Notes: generated by a model not told the origin, from the letters alone. 64,000 nt of DNA from Bradyrhizobium sp. AZCC 2176 (GCF_036924645.1 NZ_JAZHRX010000001.1:3623501-3687500); one strand, 5' to 3'; counted from the first letter of the stretch, positions 44,523 through 54,183 are shown. A program made the numbers and translations.

Positions 44523-44553
44523 AAAGGCCGCAGCGTCCACCGCTGCGGCCTTT
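44523..44553 (+). terminator. Rho-independent terminator of the histone-like gene
   Basis: AAAGGCCGCAGCG and CGCTGCGGCCTTT make a 13-base stem with a five-base loop, followed by TT; it lies 26 bases after the stop. Confidence 0.85.
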
Positions 44554-44557
44554 TTCG

Positions 44558-44919
44558 CGAGCTCCGTCCCGGCGTCGTGAGCGCTGTCCCGAGGCGGCCG
44601 GAGCCGTGCTTTCACGGGGAAATTGATTCGCAAAAGGGCGTTCGCTGGTATGTCGCCCATGCCGCTTTTTCCGGGTCCCAATACGGACCGCCAGCGCGAA
44701 AACCCCTAAAATTGTTGTGAGAATGCAACACACGCTGAGAAGATTTATCGAAACAGCCAGAACGCCTAAAAAGGCGGCACATGCTTGCCTTTTTTGCTTC
44801 ACGATCGTGGCGCCGCAGACCACTCTGCAACCGCGTTAAGACATTTGGCCGCAGTTGGTTATCGCTTGCCCTGGGGGGCCGCCGGAGCTGGACTGTCAAG
44901 AAGGGTGATGGGGATTGTC
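44558..44919. other. Leader/promoter region of the TorF-like porin gene
   Basis: 362 bases, less GC-rich than the flanks around 44695-44780. It contains a small hairpin CGCCT-AAAA-AGGCG at 44763-44776. A 100-residue minus-strand frame here (44521-44823) overlaps the terminator and is not called. Probably the porin promoter and an untranslated leader; no riboswitch recognised. Confidence 0.4.
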
Positions 44920-45951
44920 ATGAAGAAACTGGCTTTGTTAGCAACGGCGCTGGCAATGGTATCGGGTTCGGCTCTCGCTGCAGATATGCGGGTAAAGGCC
45001 GTCAAGGCGCCGCCGCCGCCGGCATTCGATCCCTGGGATATCGCCTTCGGCGCGGGTATCACCAACGATTACATCTTCCGCGGCATCACCCAGTCCAACC
45101 ACAAGCCGTCGGTCAACGCCTATTTCGAGCCGCGCTACAACGTCACCAAGGACTTCCAGCTCTATGTCGGCCTCGGCGCGGCCAGCATCTCGTTCCCGAA
45201 CCGCGCTGCGGCTGAAGTCGACGCCTACGGTGGCGCCCGCCTGACGGTCGGCCAGTTTGCCTTCGACGTCGGCGCCTGGGGCTATCTGTATCCGGGCGGC
45301 ACCTGCCAATATGGCGCAGCCAACGCATTTAATGGTGGGACCACTGATGCCGCCGGCGTTCCGCTTAGCGCCGAATGTCTGCAGAACGCGCTAGTAAACA
45401 GCAACGTTCTGAAAAAGGACGTCAGCTTCTTCGAGGTCTACGGCAAGGTGAACTACACCTTCAACGACAACTTCTCGCTGGGCGGCAACGTCTACTATAC
45501 GCCGAGCTTCCTCAACAGCGGCGCCGAGGGCACCTACGCCTCGATCGTCGGCAAGGCGATCGCGCCGACCTCCTGGTTCGGCTCCAGCGGCATCGGCATG
45601 TACGTGTCGGGTGAGTTCGGCCGCCAGTGGCTGGGCACCTCGGACTCGTTCTACGGCACCGCGCTGTTCCCGAACGGCATCAACTACGCTGATTACAACA
45701 CCTGGAACGTCGGCGTCGGCTTCACCTACAAGGTGTTCACGCTGGACTTCCGCTATTCCGACACCAACCTGTCGAAGGGTGATTGCAACGCCTTCACCAG
45801 CGACTTCTCGGCTCGCGGCAACATCAACGGCACCAACCTCGGCACCTTCGTGACCCCGATCAATCCGTCGGGCGTCGGTTCGAACTGGTGCGGCGCGGCC
45901 GGTATCGTCAAGCTGTCGGCTGACCTGACCGCGATGACCAACCTGAAGTAA
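44920..45951 (+). CDS. TorF-family outer-membrane porin
   Basis: 343 residues. A signal peptide (MKKLALLATALAMVSGSALAA) is followed by the family opening WDIAFGAGITNDYIFRGITQSNHKPSVNAYFEPRY and alternating strands rich in aromatic residues (VGVGFTYKVFTLDFRYSDTNLSKG), a beta-barrel pattern. It should sit in the outer membrane and pass small solutes. The ATG at 44920 has GGGGA five bases upstream; ATG 44908 is an alternative. A strong terminator follows. Confidence 0.88.
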   Translation: MKKLALLATALAMVSGSALAADMRVKAVKAPPPPAFDPWDIAFGAGITNDYIFRGITQSNHKPSVNAYFEPRYNVTKDFQLYVGLGAASISFPNRAAAEVDAYGGARLTVGQFAFDVGAWGYLYPGGTCQYGAANAFNGGTTDAAGVPLSAECLQNALVNSNVLKKDVSFFEVYGKVNYTFNDNFSLGGNVYYTPSFLNSGAEGTYASIVGKAIAPTSWFGSSGIGMYVSGEFGRQWLGTSDSFYGTALFPNGINYADYNTWNVGVGFTYKVFTLDFRYSDTNLSKGDCNAFTSDFSARGNINGTNLGTFVTPINPSGVGSNWCGAAGIVKLSADLTAMTNLK

Positions 45952-45970
45952 GATCTTCCTGTCGAAGACG

Positions 45971-46000
45971 AGGGGGCGGCAGAGCGATCTGCCGCCCCCT
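45971..46000 (+). terminator. Rho-independent terminator of the porin gene
   Basis: AGGGGGCGGCAGA and TCTGCCGCCCCCT form a 13-base perfect stem around GCGA, followed by TTTCTTTT. It ends 20 bases before the HPP gene start. Confidence 0.92.
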
Positions 46001-46019
46001 TTTCTTTTGGGTGGCGCGG

Positions 46020-46532
46020 ATGAAACGGGATTGGCGGCACAGGCTGCAGAAAGCGATCTCCCGCAACGATCACCGCAGCGTGGTGGCGGGCGCTGTCGCT
46101 GGCCTCGGCGGCGCGATCGCCATCGGCGCCATGGAATTCTTCTCGTCCGTCGCGCACTACCCGCTCGCGGTGATCCCGTTCGCCACCTCGATCGTGCTGG
46201 TGATCGGATCGCCGGACGTCGAGCCGGCCCAGCCGCGCGCTTTGATCGGCGGGCACGTGATATCGGCGCTGGTTGGCCTCGCCGTGCTGAAGCTGACCGG
46301 GCCGCAGGCCTGGGCCGCGGCCGCCGCCGTCGGCCTTTCCATTCTGGCGATGTACGTGACCGGGACCTTTCACCCGCCGGCCGGCATCAACCCGCTGCTG
46401 GTGGTCTCAGGCAATCTGCCCTGGACGTTCCTGCTCGCGCCGGTGCTGGCCGGCGCGATGCTTTTGACTGCGTTCTCCTACCTCTGGCACCGCGGGGTGC
46501 GCCGCCAGCCCTGGCCGCGGCGCTGGCTGTAG
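46020..46532 (+). CDS. HPP family membrane protein
   Basis: 170 residues with four or five membrane helices. The family motif is visible as YVTGTFHPPAGINPLLVV; SSVAHYPLAVIPFATSIVLVIGSPDVEPAQPRALIGGHVISALVG supplies the preceding conserved block. Some members have been linked to nitrite transport in chloroplasts and cyanobacteria, but the bacterial role is uncertain. GGGTGG lies five bases before ATG 46020. The gene begins right after the porin terminator, so its promoter is unclear. Confidence 0.88.
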   Translation: MKRDWRHRLQKAISRNDHRSVVAGAVAGLGGAIAIGAMEFFSSVAHYPLAVIPFATSIVLVIGSPDVEPAQPRALIGGHVISALVGLAVLKLTGPQAWAAAAAVGLSILAMYVTGTFHPPAGINPLLVVSGNLPWTFLLAPVLAGAMLLTAFSYLWHRGVRRQPWPRRWL

Positions 46533-46542
46533 ATCCGTCGCT

Positions 46543-48291
46543 TCAAGACGGCGCGGCGACTTTGGCCGCCTCGCGCAATGCGAACTTATCGCCATCCCGG
46601 GTCAGCACGATGTTGCTCTGGTGGAACGCCTCCAGCGTCGAGCGGTGACCGATTGAGACAATGGTTGTGGCAGGCAATTTCGCCTGCAGCAGGCGATACA
46701 GCGCAGCCTCGGAAGGTTCATCGAGCGAGGCGGTCGCCTCATCGAGGAACAAATATTGCGGCGTGTGCAGCAACGCGCGGGCGAGCCCGAGGCGTTGCTG
46801 CTCACCGAGCGAGAGCGTCCGGTTCCAGTGCGCTTCCTCGTCCAGCCGCGACGCCAGTTTCGGCAGGCCGACTGCGGCCACCGCATCCCTGACCTGGTCG
46901 GCCGTGAAGGCCTCTGGCTCTGCGGGATAGACGATCGCCGCGTGCAGCGAGTCGATCGGGAAATACGGACGCTGTGGCAGCATCATCAGCTTGGCTCTTG
47001 GGGGGACCGCGATCGAACCGGTCCCGAACGGCCAGATCCCGGCAATGGCGCGGAACAAGGTCGATTTGCCAGACCCCGACGGACCCGTGATCAGGGTGCG
47101 CTCGTTACCGCGAAGGCTGAAATTGTCGGCGGAAACCAGCGGCGTTCCGTTCGGCAAGTGCACCAGCAGTTGGCGCAGGTCGATCTTGTTGCTGCCAATC
47201 GAGGCGACGACGTCGATGGTGCCGGGGCGGGTCGTCAGCGCCGCGGCGCTGGCAATCGCCTTCTCGAAGCCGTCGAGCCGCGCGACTACGGCGCGCCATT
47301 CCGCCAGCGTGCGGTAGATCGAGATAAAAAATGACAGCGCCCTTCGTACGCTGTCGAACGCGGATGCGGTCTGCTGCAAGCCGCCGAGCTGGATCTTGTT
47401 TGCGAAATACGCCGGCGCCACCAGAACGTAGGGAAAAATAATCGCGGCTTGGGTGTAGCTTGTGGTGAACGCCGTCACCCTTTTGGTCCGGCCCATGATG
47501 CCGTACCAGTTTTCGACGACGCGGGCGAAACGCTGCGACAGTCGCTCGCGTTCGGCGCTCTCGCCGCTCAGCAGCGCTATCTGTTCCGAGTTCTCGCGCA
47601 CGCGAACGAGGTTAAAACGAAAATCGGCCTCGCGGCGCTGCTGGTTAAAATCGAGGTGGACCAGCGGCGAGCCAATCCATTGCGTCAGCGCCGTTCCAAG
47701 GACGGCATAGATCAGCGCGCCCCATACGAGATAACCTGGGATATCGAATTCCTTGCCGAAAACGTGCAGCGGCGCTGCTGCGGAGAGGCCCCACAGGATG
47801 ATCACGAACGACGCCAGGGTCACGATTGAGCTTAGCAGGCCGATACCGATGCTCAGCGTTTGCTCGACGAACATTTTGACGTCGTCGCTGAGGCGTTGGT
47901 CCGGGTTGTCCGCGGCATCGCCGCTTAGCTGCATGCGGTAGTGATTTGCGTCGTGCAGCCACTCGCCCAGATATTTGGTGGTCATCCAGCGCCGCCAGCG
48001 GATCTGCAACCACTGATTGAGATAAAGCTGGTAGACGGCAAGCCCGACCGCGCAGAACGCCAGAACTGCAAAGATGCCGATTTCCGTAACGAAACTATCC
48101 CAGTTCCTGTCTTGAAGCGCATTGAAGAAGCGATTCTGCCACTGGTTGATCAGAACGTCGATCGCGACCAGCGAAAGTTCGATCGCAATCACCGCCGCCA
48201 GCAGTCCGCGGCCGGCCCATTTGTCTTCGGAGCGGAAATAGGGGGCGGAAATGCGCCACACCGTGGCGAGCGTCGAGCGAATATTTTTCAC
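46543..48291 (-). CDS. SbmA/BacA-like ABC transporter, fused membrane and ATPase domains
   Basis: 582 residues. The N-terminal part has six membrane helices of the SbmA/BacA/ABC_membrane_2 type (WKNRFFNALQDRNW-like region, here INQWQNRFFNALQDRNW). The C-terminal ATPase has Walker A GPSGSGKST near residue 400, signature LSLGEQQR and Walker B YLFLDEATASLD. Such exporters/importers act on peptides, vitamin B12 or fatty acyl groups; rhizobial BacA-related proteins matter in symbiosis. Its 3' end is 10 bases from the HPP gene. Confidence 0.9.
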   Translation of the reverse strand: MKNIRSTLATVWRISAPYFRSEDKWAGRGLLAAVIAIELSLVAIDVLINQWQNRFFNALQDRNWDSFVTEIGIFAVLAFCAVGLAVYQLYLNQWLQIRWRRWMTTKYLGEWLHDANHYRMQLSGDAADNPDQRLSDDVKMFVEQTLSIGIGLLSSIVTLASFVIILWGLSAAAPLHVFGKEFDIPGYLVWGALIYAVLGTALTQWIGSPLVHLDFNQQRREADFRFNLVRVRENSEQIALLSGESAERERLSQRFARVVENWYGIMGRTKRVTAFTTSYTQAAIIFPYVLVAPAYFANKIQLGGLQQTASAFDSVRRALSFFISIYRTLAEWRAVVARLDGFEKAIASAAALTTRPGTIDVVASIGSNKIDLRQLLVHLPNGTPLVSADNFSLRGNERTLITGPSGSGKSTLFRAIAGIWPFGTGSIAVPPRAKLMMLPQRPYFPIDSLHAAIVYPAEPEAFTADQVRDAVAAVGLPKLASRLDEEAHWNRTLSLGEQQRLGLARALLHTPQYLFLDEATASLDEPSEAALYRLLQAKLPATTIVSIGHRSTLEAFHQSNIVLTRDGDKFALREAAKVAAPS

Positions 48292-48600
48292 AGATTACCG
48301 TCTCCGGAAGGTGGGCTCCAACAGCCTGAAAAGATGGAGGAATTAGGGTCTACTACCGAGCTCACGGAATTGCCTGCCTGCGGCAGCTTGTCGCAGCCAT
48401 TGCCGAGAGCCTAGCATGGTCGGAACGGCGAGGGGCGGCGGCGATCGAACTTCGCGAGGTTGTGAGCGTTGGCGATGCCAAGGCGGCTCAACCCCGCTTT
48501 TCCACGGTTGTTCCCGCGAATCGCTCAACTCATGCCCGGCCATCCAGGCTGGCGGGCGCGCCAATAACACGCGCCAATAACAAATGTCGGGAGAACCGCA
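48292..48600. other. Divergent intergenic region with tandem 12-base repeat
   Basis: 309 bases between the ABC transporter and the permease. The only structure I see is a direct repeat of GCGCCAATAACA at 48558-48569 and 48571-48582, immediately before the permease ribosome-binding site GGGAGA. No gene is supported here. Confidence 0.5.
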
Positions 48601-50265
48601 ATGTGGGATCAAATCTACAATCCGCTCGGCAACGCTGCGCTGTCGACGATCGCCGCTGCCGTGCCTGTCGTCACGCTGCTGGTGCTGATCGCCAGCGGCA
48701 AGGTCAAGGCGCATCTCGCGGCCATCATTGCGCTGATCGCCGCCAACATCATCACCATCGGCATCTTCACCATGCCAGCCAACATGTCGATCCGTGCCTC
48801 GCTGCTCGGCGTCGTGATCGGCTTCTTTCCGATCGGCTGGATCGTGCTCAACGTCATCTTTCTCTATCGCATCACGGTCGAGACCGGCCGGTTCGAGCTG
48901 CTGCAGCGGGCGATCGGCGGCGTCACCACCGATCGCCGCCTTCAGCTTCTCCTGATCGCGTTCGCCTTCGGCGCGTTCTTCGAAGGCGCATCGGGCTTCG
49001 GCACGCCGGTGGCGATCACCGGCGCGGTCCTGATCGGGCTCGGCTTCTCGCCGTTGGCGGCCTCCGGCCTTTCGCTGATCGCCAACACCGCACCTGTCGC
49101 CTATGGCGCGCTCGGCACGCCAATCCAGGGGCTGGCGTCGGTGACCGGCCTCGACCCCTATGTCCTCGGCGCCATGGTCGGGCGGCAATTGCCGTTCTTC
49201 TCGCTGATCGTGCCGTTCTGGCTGATCTGGGCGTTTGCGGGTTTTCGCGGCATGACCGCGGTCTGGCCGGCTATCCTGGTGACAGGCGTATCCTTCGCGG
49301 TCCCGCAATTCGTGATCTCGAACTACATCAATCCGTGGATCGTCGATATCGGGGCGTCGCTGCTCTCGATGGGCTGCCTGATCCTGTTCCTCAAGGTTTG
49401 GCAGCCCCGCGAGCTCTGGACCTCTCCGGCGTTGCGGGGGCGGGATGAATCGGCCGCGACCGTGAAGCCCGCCGCGCCGCTGGATACGGCGAAGCTCAGC
49501 CAGGCGCAGCTCTGGAGTGCGCTGCTGCCGTGGGTCATCGTCTGCGTCGTGATGCTGATCTGGGGCAGTGGCGCGTTCAAGAACTGGGCGAATTCGATCT
49601 TCGTCTGGAAGTATCAGGTGCCCGAGCTGCACAACATGATCAACAAGATGCCGCCGGTGGCCGCGAAGCCGACGCCCGAGGCCGCGCTGTTCGACTTCAC
49701 CTATCTGTCCTTCACCGGGACGGGCATGCTGATCGCCGCGCTTGTTTCCGGTTTCCTGATGGGCTTCTCGCCGCTGAAGATGATCGGCGAATATGGCCGC
49801 ACCATCAGACTGTGTGCGATCTCGCTGATCACGATCTCGGCGATGCTTGCCATCGGCACGCTGACGCGGCTCTCCGGCGTCGACGCCACGCTCGGCCTCG
49901 CCTTTGCCGCGACCGGCGTGCTCTATCCCTTCTTCGGCACGCTGCTCGGCTGGCTCGGCGTGGCGTTGACGGGATCGGATACGGCTTCCAACGTGCTGTT
50001 CGGCAATCTGCAAAAGATCACCTCCGAACAACTCGGCCTGTCGCCGGTGCTGATGGCCGCCGCCAATTCGTCCGGTGGCGTGATGGGCAAGATGATCGAT
50101 GCGCAATCGATCGTCGTCGCCTCGACCGCGACCAACTGGTACGGCCACGAAGGCTCGATCCTGCGTTACGTCTTCCTGCATTCGATCGTGCTGGCCTGTC
50201 TTGTCGGCGTGCTGGTAACGCTGCAGGCCTACGTCTATCCGTTCACGATGATGGTTTTGAAATAG
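48601..50265 (+). CDS. L-lactate/glycolate permease (LctP family)
   Basis: 554 residues and about 13 membrane helices. Family signatures include FGAFFEGASGFGTPVAITGAVLIGLGF, ANTAPVAYGALGTPIQGLASVTG and the late GSDTASNVLFGNLQKITSEQLGLSPVLMAAANSSGGVMGKMI. These permeases take up lactate, and some (GlcA) glycolate, with protons. Glycolate is plausible here because glcDEF lies 4.7 kb upstream, but they are not in one operon. Confidence 0.92.
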   Translation: MWDQIYNPLGNAALSTIAAAVPVVTLLVLIASGKVKAHLAAIIALIAANIITIGIFTMPANMSIRASLLGVVIGFFPIGWIVLNVIFLYRITVETGRFELLQRAIGGVTTDRRLQLLLIAFAFGAFFEGASGFGTPVAITGAVLIGLGFSPLAASGLSLIANTAPVAYGALGTPIQGLASVTGLDPYVLGAMVGRQLPFFSLIVPFWLIWAFAGFRGMTAVWPAILVTGVSFAVPQFVISNYINPWIVDIGASLLSMGCLILFLKVWQPRELWTSPALRGRDESAATVKPAAPLDTAKLSQAQLWSALLPWVIVCVVMLIWGSGAFKNWANSIFVWKYQVPELHNMINKMPPVAAKPTPEAALFDFTYLSFTGTGMLIAALVSGFLMGFSPLKMIGEYGRTIRLCAISLITISAMLAIGTLTRLSGVDATLGLAFAATGVLYPFFGTLLGWLGVALTGSDTASNVLFGNLQKITSEQLGLSPVLMAAANSSGGVMGKMIDAQSIVVASTATNWYGHEGSILRYVFLHSIVLACLVGVLVTLQAYVYPFTMMVLK

Positions 50266-50403
50266 GGTTAGCTATCGAGGTAATGACCAAAATCCCCGCG
50301 GCAGTGCGCGTGGATATCCCATCGGCTGGGCACTTATGAATCGGATCGGATCGGATAGGCACGTCGTCCGTTCGGCTTGCGGCTGACTTGGCCGAATTCA
50401 CGA

Positions 50404-52161
50404 TCACTCTGGAAGGCCGGCTTTTCGCAGACTGCCGGTGAAGGTGGCGAAGTCTTCATCCCGGCGGAATGCTGCCAGGTCTGTCAGGTTCGAAATGCGC
50501 AAACCGGGTTTGTGTTTCAGAGCCAGTTCCACGCCCTTCTGTGCAGGTTCAAGCCGTTCAGCAAGCGCATTGCTCGCCGCATATACGCATATTGGCAGCA
50601 GGAAAGCCGGATAGTCACGCATGGCCGATTCGGCGCACGACGACGCCATGTCGTAGTCACCCGACAGAAAATGAGCATACGCGGCGGCTCCATGCATGCC
50701 TGAGGGGTCGAGTGGATTTAGGCGCATGGCGTGCGCGGCATGTTCAAGCGCCAGGTCCGGCTCGCCTCTCCATACCCTCAGCCACGCACTAAGTGTCCAA
50801 GCAGTGGCATAGTTCGGATTAACTGCCAGTCCCCGATCCATGAAAGCCGCCGCTGCGTCGAATTCGTGCGCTATGAAGGCGAGAGCATAGCCGCCCATAC
50901 ACAATGCGACCGGGTCGTCATTGCCCAAATGCACTGCTTTCCGAGCGAACCGCGTAGCTTCGGCGCTCTCCTGTACCTGCTCCATCATCCAACCGCGCGC
51001 CTTTCCCTGAACGTAGCACCATGCCGCCATGCCGTAGGCACAAGCCAATTTGGGATCGGCTTCGATCGCTTTGCAGTAAAGCTGGAGAGCCTCGCGATTT
51101 GCATCCTTCGACCCTCGATGATGCCTGGCTAGTCCGCGGAGGTAGTAGTCATAGGCTGCCAGATTTTCGGTTGGCTTACGGTTGGCCCGCTTGATATCCT
51201 CACGCTGCAGCTTGGGGGCGATTGCACCCACGACGCTCTCAGTGACGTGGTCCTGAAGATCAAAAACGTCTTGGAGTGCCCCCTCAAAACGGCCCGCCCA
51301 GAGATGTGCCCTGGTTTCCGCGTCGATAAGCTGACCCGCGATACGAATGCGGTTGCCCGCCTTGCGCACGCTACCTTCGAGGACGTAGCGCACACCAAGC
51401 TCTCGGCCGACTTGCTTTACATCGACCGTCCGGCCCCTGTAGGTGAAACTTGAGTTTCGTGCGATCACAAACAGCCAACGAAAGAGCGACAGCGCCATTG
51501 TAATATCTTCGACGATGCCGTCTGCTAAGTACTCCTGCTCTGGATCGGCACTTAGGTTCTGGAAGGGTAGCACCGCAATCGAAGGCTTGTCGGGATGTGG
51601 CAGCGTGGGTTTTCGTGGGACTGCCTCGTCCACGACTCTGAAAACCCGAACCGCGTGCTCAATATTTTTGAGATCTTGCTCGCCCATATCGACAAACTCA
51701 GCCCGAATCTTGCCTCGGACGTGATCGTAGGCGGAAGACGAGATGCAGATGCCGCCAGGTTCTGCTATGCTCTCGAGCCTCGCCGCAATGTTAACGCCGT
51801 CTCCAAAAATGTCATGGGGTTCGACGATCACGTCGCCGATATTGATGCCCACCCGAAAAGCGATGCGATTGTCTTCAAAGTCACCGATTGTAAGCTCCTT
51901 GATGCGGGCCTGGAACTGCACAGCAGCTCGAACCGCTTCGACCGCGCTCGGAAATTCCGCCAAGAATCCGTCGCCGGTGTTCTTCACGATGCGCCCGCCG
52001 TGTCCAGCAATTGCGGGCGCGACGCTATCGACGAGGAACGTTGTCAGTCTGGCGTGCGTAGCCTCTTCATCATTGTGCATAAGACGCGAATAGCCAGCCA
52101 CGTCGGCGGCCAAAATCGCCGACAACCTGCGCTCGACTCGGACTGGTCGCTTGTGCACCAT
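50404..52161 (-). CDS. Class III adenylate/guanylate cyclase with TPR repeats
   Basis: 585 residues. The N-terminal cyclase domain (about 10-175) shows LSAILAADVAGYSRLM, GGRIVKNTGDGFLAEFPS, GINIGDVIVEPHDIFGDGVNIAARLE and the PGGICISSSAYDHV end block, with both metal aspartates. A central TolB/FlgO-like domain (PSIAVLPFQNLSADPEQEYLADGI...) follows, and the C-terminal half is TPR repeats. Such proteins are expanded in Bradyrhizobium. By eye the gene is somewhat less GC-rich than most of the window. Product (cAMP) is inferred from the family. Confidence 0.92.
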   Translation of the reverse strand: MVHKRPVRVERRLSAILAADVAGYSRLMHNDEEATHARLTTFLVDSVAPAIAGHGGRIVKNTGDGFLAEFPSAVEAVRAAVQFQARIKELTIGDFEDNRIAFRVGINIGDVIVEPHDIFGDGVNIAARLESIAEPGGICISSSAYDHVRGKIRAEFVDMGEQDLKNIEHAVRVFRVVDEAVPRKPTLPHPDKPSIAVLPFQNLSADPEQEYLADGIVEDITMALSLFRWLFVIARNSSFTYRGRTVDVKQVGRELGVRYVLEGSVRKAGNRIRIAGQLIDAETRAHLWAGRFEGALQDVFDLQDHVTESVVGAIAPKLQREDIKRANRKPTENLAAYDYYLRGLARHHRGSKDANREALQLYCKAIEADPKLACAYGMAAWCYVQGKARGWMMEQVQESAEATRFARKAVHLGNDDPVALCMGGYALAFIAHEFDAAAAFMDRGLAVNPNYATAWTLSAWLRVWRGEPDLALEHAAHAMRLNPLDPSGMHGAAAYAHFLSGDYDMASSCAESAMRDYPAFLLPICVYAASNALAERLEPAQKGVELALKHKPGLRISNLTDLAAFRRDEDFATFTGSLRKAGLPE

Positions 52162-52339
52162 GGCCGCAATCCAACCCTCGATATATTGTACGACCGATCA
52201 GGCTATTTAGCCAACGTGCTTTAGGGACGGCTATCCAAGGCTGAGGTCGGCTTTTGGCGAGCCCGCCCCTAGCCAATCACGTCGTTGTCCAATAGAACGG
52301 CGCGCGGCGCGGTAGGTCCGGTATTTTTCGAGAGGTTGC

Positions 52340-52756
52340 ATGTTTTCATTCGCACGCACGGCCCGGGCAGGCACGGCTTCGCTCTTGCTGATCGGGGCGG
52401 CCCTGACATTCACCCCGGCCTTCGCCGATGACGGCTTTCCGTTCGGAACGGAAATGCAGCTCGACGTGAACCGCCAGCCTGGCTCCAAGCGGATCCCCAA
52501 TCTGGAGATCGGCGATGCCGGCGAAGTGGTGCTCGAACTCTGGTGCAAGGGCGGCAAGGGCCAGTTTTCGGTGGCGGGCAACACCGTGATCTTCGTGGCC
52601 GGCGCCATGCAGAACCGGCCCTGTCCGCCGGACCGCGCGCAGGCCGATGACGAGTTGATCGCAGCGCTGAGCGAAGCGGGCACCTGGAAGCGGCAGGGCG
52701 ATTTCGTGTCGTTCGTCGGCGCGAAGACGCTGCGGTTTCGCATCAACACGAACTAG
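52340..52756 (+). CDS. Secreted META-domain-like protein
   Basis: 138 residues. A signal peptide ends near AFA (residue 29). The remainder, with LELWCKGGKGQFSVAGNTVIFV and RPCPPDRAQADDELIAALSEAGTWKRQGDFVSFVGAKTLRF, looks like a META/HslJ-type domain, a small beta-barrel of periplasmic proteins. A degraded copy of the last 17 codons is found at 55171-55221. Function unknown. Confidence 0.7.
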   Translation: MFSFARTARAGTASLLLIGAALTFTPAFADDGFPFGTEMQLDVNRQPGSKRIPNLEIGDAGEVVLELWCKGGKGQFSVAGNTVIFVAGAMQNRPCPPDRAQADDELIAALSEAGTWKRQGDFVSFVGAKTLRFRINTN

Positions 52757-52780
52757 GCCTCGTGCGAAAAATGGCCGGGG

Positions 52781-53251
52781 ATGAGCAAGTCTGAGATCAA
52801 CATTGGGCCCGAAGACCCGAGGCAGGCGGACGTGCGGCGCATCCTCGCCGAATCAAGCGCGTACCTGCAGGCGCTCTATCCATCCGAAAGCAATCACCTC
52901 GTGGACGTCGATGCACTCGCAGCACCCGACGCGGTCTTTCTCGTCGCGCGCCGCAATGGAGAGCTTCTCGGATCGATTGCATTTCGGATCATCGCGCCCG
53001 GACATGCCGAAATAAAGCGCATGTTCGTGCGCGCTGAAGCCCGGGGCGCTGGATTAGGTCGACGCCTGCTTCATGCACTGGAAGATGCTGCGCGGCAAAA
53101 GCACATCAATCGCATCAGCCTGGAGACAGGCATAAGGCAGCCCGAGGCGATCGGGCTCTATCGCGCCGCCGGCTATCAGGACTGTCCGCCGTTCGGGAGC
53201 TACAATAACGATCCGCTCAGCCTGTTCATGACCAAGCGCCTGCAGCCCTGA
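52781..53251 (+). CDS. GNAT-family N-acetyltransferase
   Basis: 156 residues. The acetyl-CoA site is in AEIKRMFVRAEARGAGLGRRLLHALEDAA (motif A, Arg-x-x-Gly-x-Gly), followed by INRISLETGIRQPEAIGLYRAAGYQ. It starts 24 bases after the META-like gene stop and could be in its operon. Acceptor unknown. Confidence 0.9.
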   Translation: MSKSEINIGPEDPRQADVRRILAESSAYLQALYPSESNHLVDVDALAAPDAVFLVARRNGELLGSIAFRIIAPGHAEIKRMFVRAEARGAGLGRRLLHALEDAARQKHINRISLETGIRQPEAIGLYRAAGYQDCPPFGSYNNDPLSLFMTKRLQP

Positions 53252-53257
53252 GCGCGG

Positions 53258-53947
53258 TTAGGGCGTCGCAATCAATCCGCTGGCGGTGGCAATGACCCAG
53301 CGGCTGCCCCAGCGCACGATAGACTCCACGCGTCCGAGTCCGGGAATTGTGTCGCCGCGTGCGGCCATCCGAATTCCGTCAGGACCTTCGAGAACGGCGG
53401 TGCCGTCCCGAACATCGACAACCGTCCAGCCGGGAATCGTCGCCGGCTTCGTCTCCGGCGCCGCCACCAGGGGCTGCCGCATCGCGATTGCAGCGGCGGA
53501 AGGGCTCGCATTTGCCTGGGAGGCCGGGCTCGCAGCCGGGCGTGTCCCGCCCGGCAACAGGGCGGATGGCTTGGGAATACTTCCGACAATGGCGGGCGAA
53601 TCGGACGCCGATGCCGCCTTTCGAGTGCCTTCGATCCTGCCGCTTGGTCGTGCTTCGGAAATTCGCGGCGAGGGCACTTCCTTCTGCGCGACTTCCACAA
53701 GACCGAGCTCGCTTGCGAACTGCGGCCAGTTCAGCCCGCCGGCCCATCCCAATCCAAAGCTTGCCACCAGCGCTGCAGCGACCAGCACCGCGGCGCGCGC
53801 CCGATCGCCAAATGGCTCCCGAACCACCAATACGTCGTCGCGATCGGGCTTGAGGAAGTTCCACAGGCCCGCGGGTTGCTCCGGCCGCTGGCCACCAACT
53901 ACATTCCCCGACCAGATCTCAAAGGTACTCGGCTCGCGGTTTTGCAT
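53258..53947 (-). CDS. Conserved hypothetical protein with one membrane helix
   Basis: 229 residues. The N-terminal cytoplasmic region is followed by one membrane helix near residue 55-75 (AAVLVAAALVASFGLGWAGG), a Pro/Ser/Ala-rich linker, and a compact C-terminal domain: IPGWTVVDVRDGTAVLEGPDGIRMAARGDTIPGLGRVESIVRWGSRWVIATASGLI. That end resembles the small beta-barrel C-termini of some secretion or pilus proteins (GspC/PilP). ATG 53947 was chosen; a GTG at 53959 is also open. It converges on the GNAT gene. Confidence 0.75.
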   Translation of the reverse strand: MQNREPSTFEIWSGNVVGGQRPEQPAGLWNFLKPDRDDVLVVREPFGDRARAAVLVAAALVASFGLGWAGGLNWPQFASELGLVEVAQKEVPSPRISEARPSGRIEGTRKAASASDSPAIVGSIPKPSALLPGGTRPAASPASQANASPSAAAIAMRQPLVAAPETKPATIPGWTVVDVRDGTAVLEGPDGIRMAARGDTIPGLGRVESIVRWGSRWVIATASGLIATP

Positions 53948-54183
53948 GGCGTGGCCCACGTTTTGGTGAACCGATGATGATCCGGGAAGCTGAATCGAAT
54001 CTTAATAATCAAAGCCCGGCACCAGATCATTGGCGCTATACTGACAGCCCGACAGGTTCATGTCGGCTCTGCTTGGCAGTGGCGAAAAGGGAACGGGTAG
54101 CTAAAAGCTGCGTCGTGCCCGGCGCGAACCTGACGGTCGCAGGCCCTCCCACATTCCGGGGTTCCCCACAGGAGGATAGCGAG

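Noticed and set aside
44521..44823. 100-codon minus-strand frame with one hydrophobic stretch
   Set aside because: Overlaps the terminator of the histone-like gene and the porin promoter region; no ribosome-binding site.
48343..50181. 612-codon minus-strand frame opposite the permease
   Set aside because: Arg/Asp/His-rich shadow of a strongly coding plus-strand gene.
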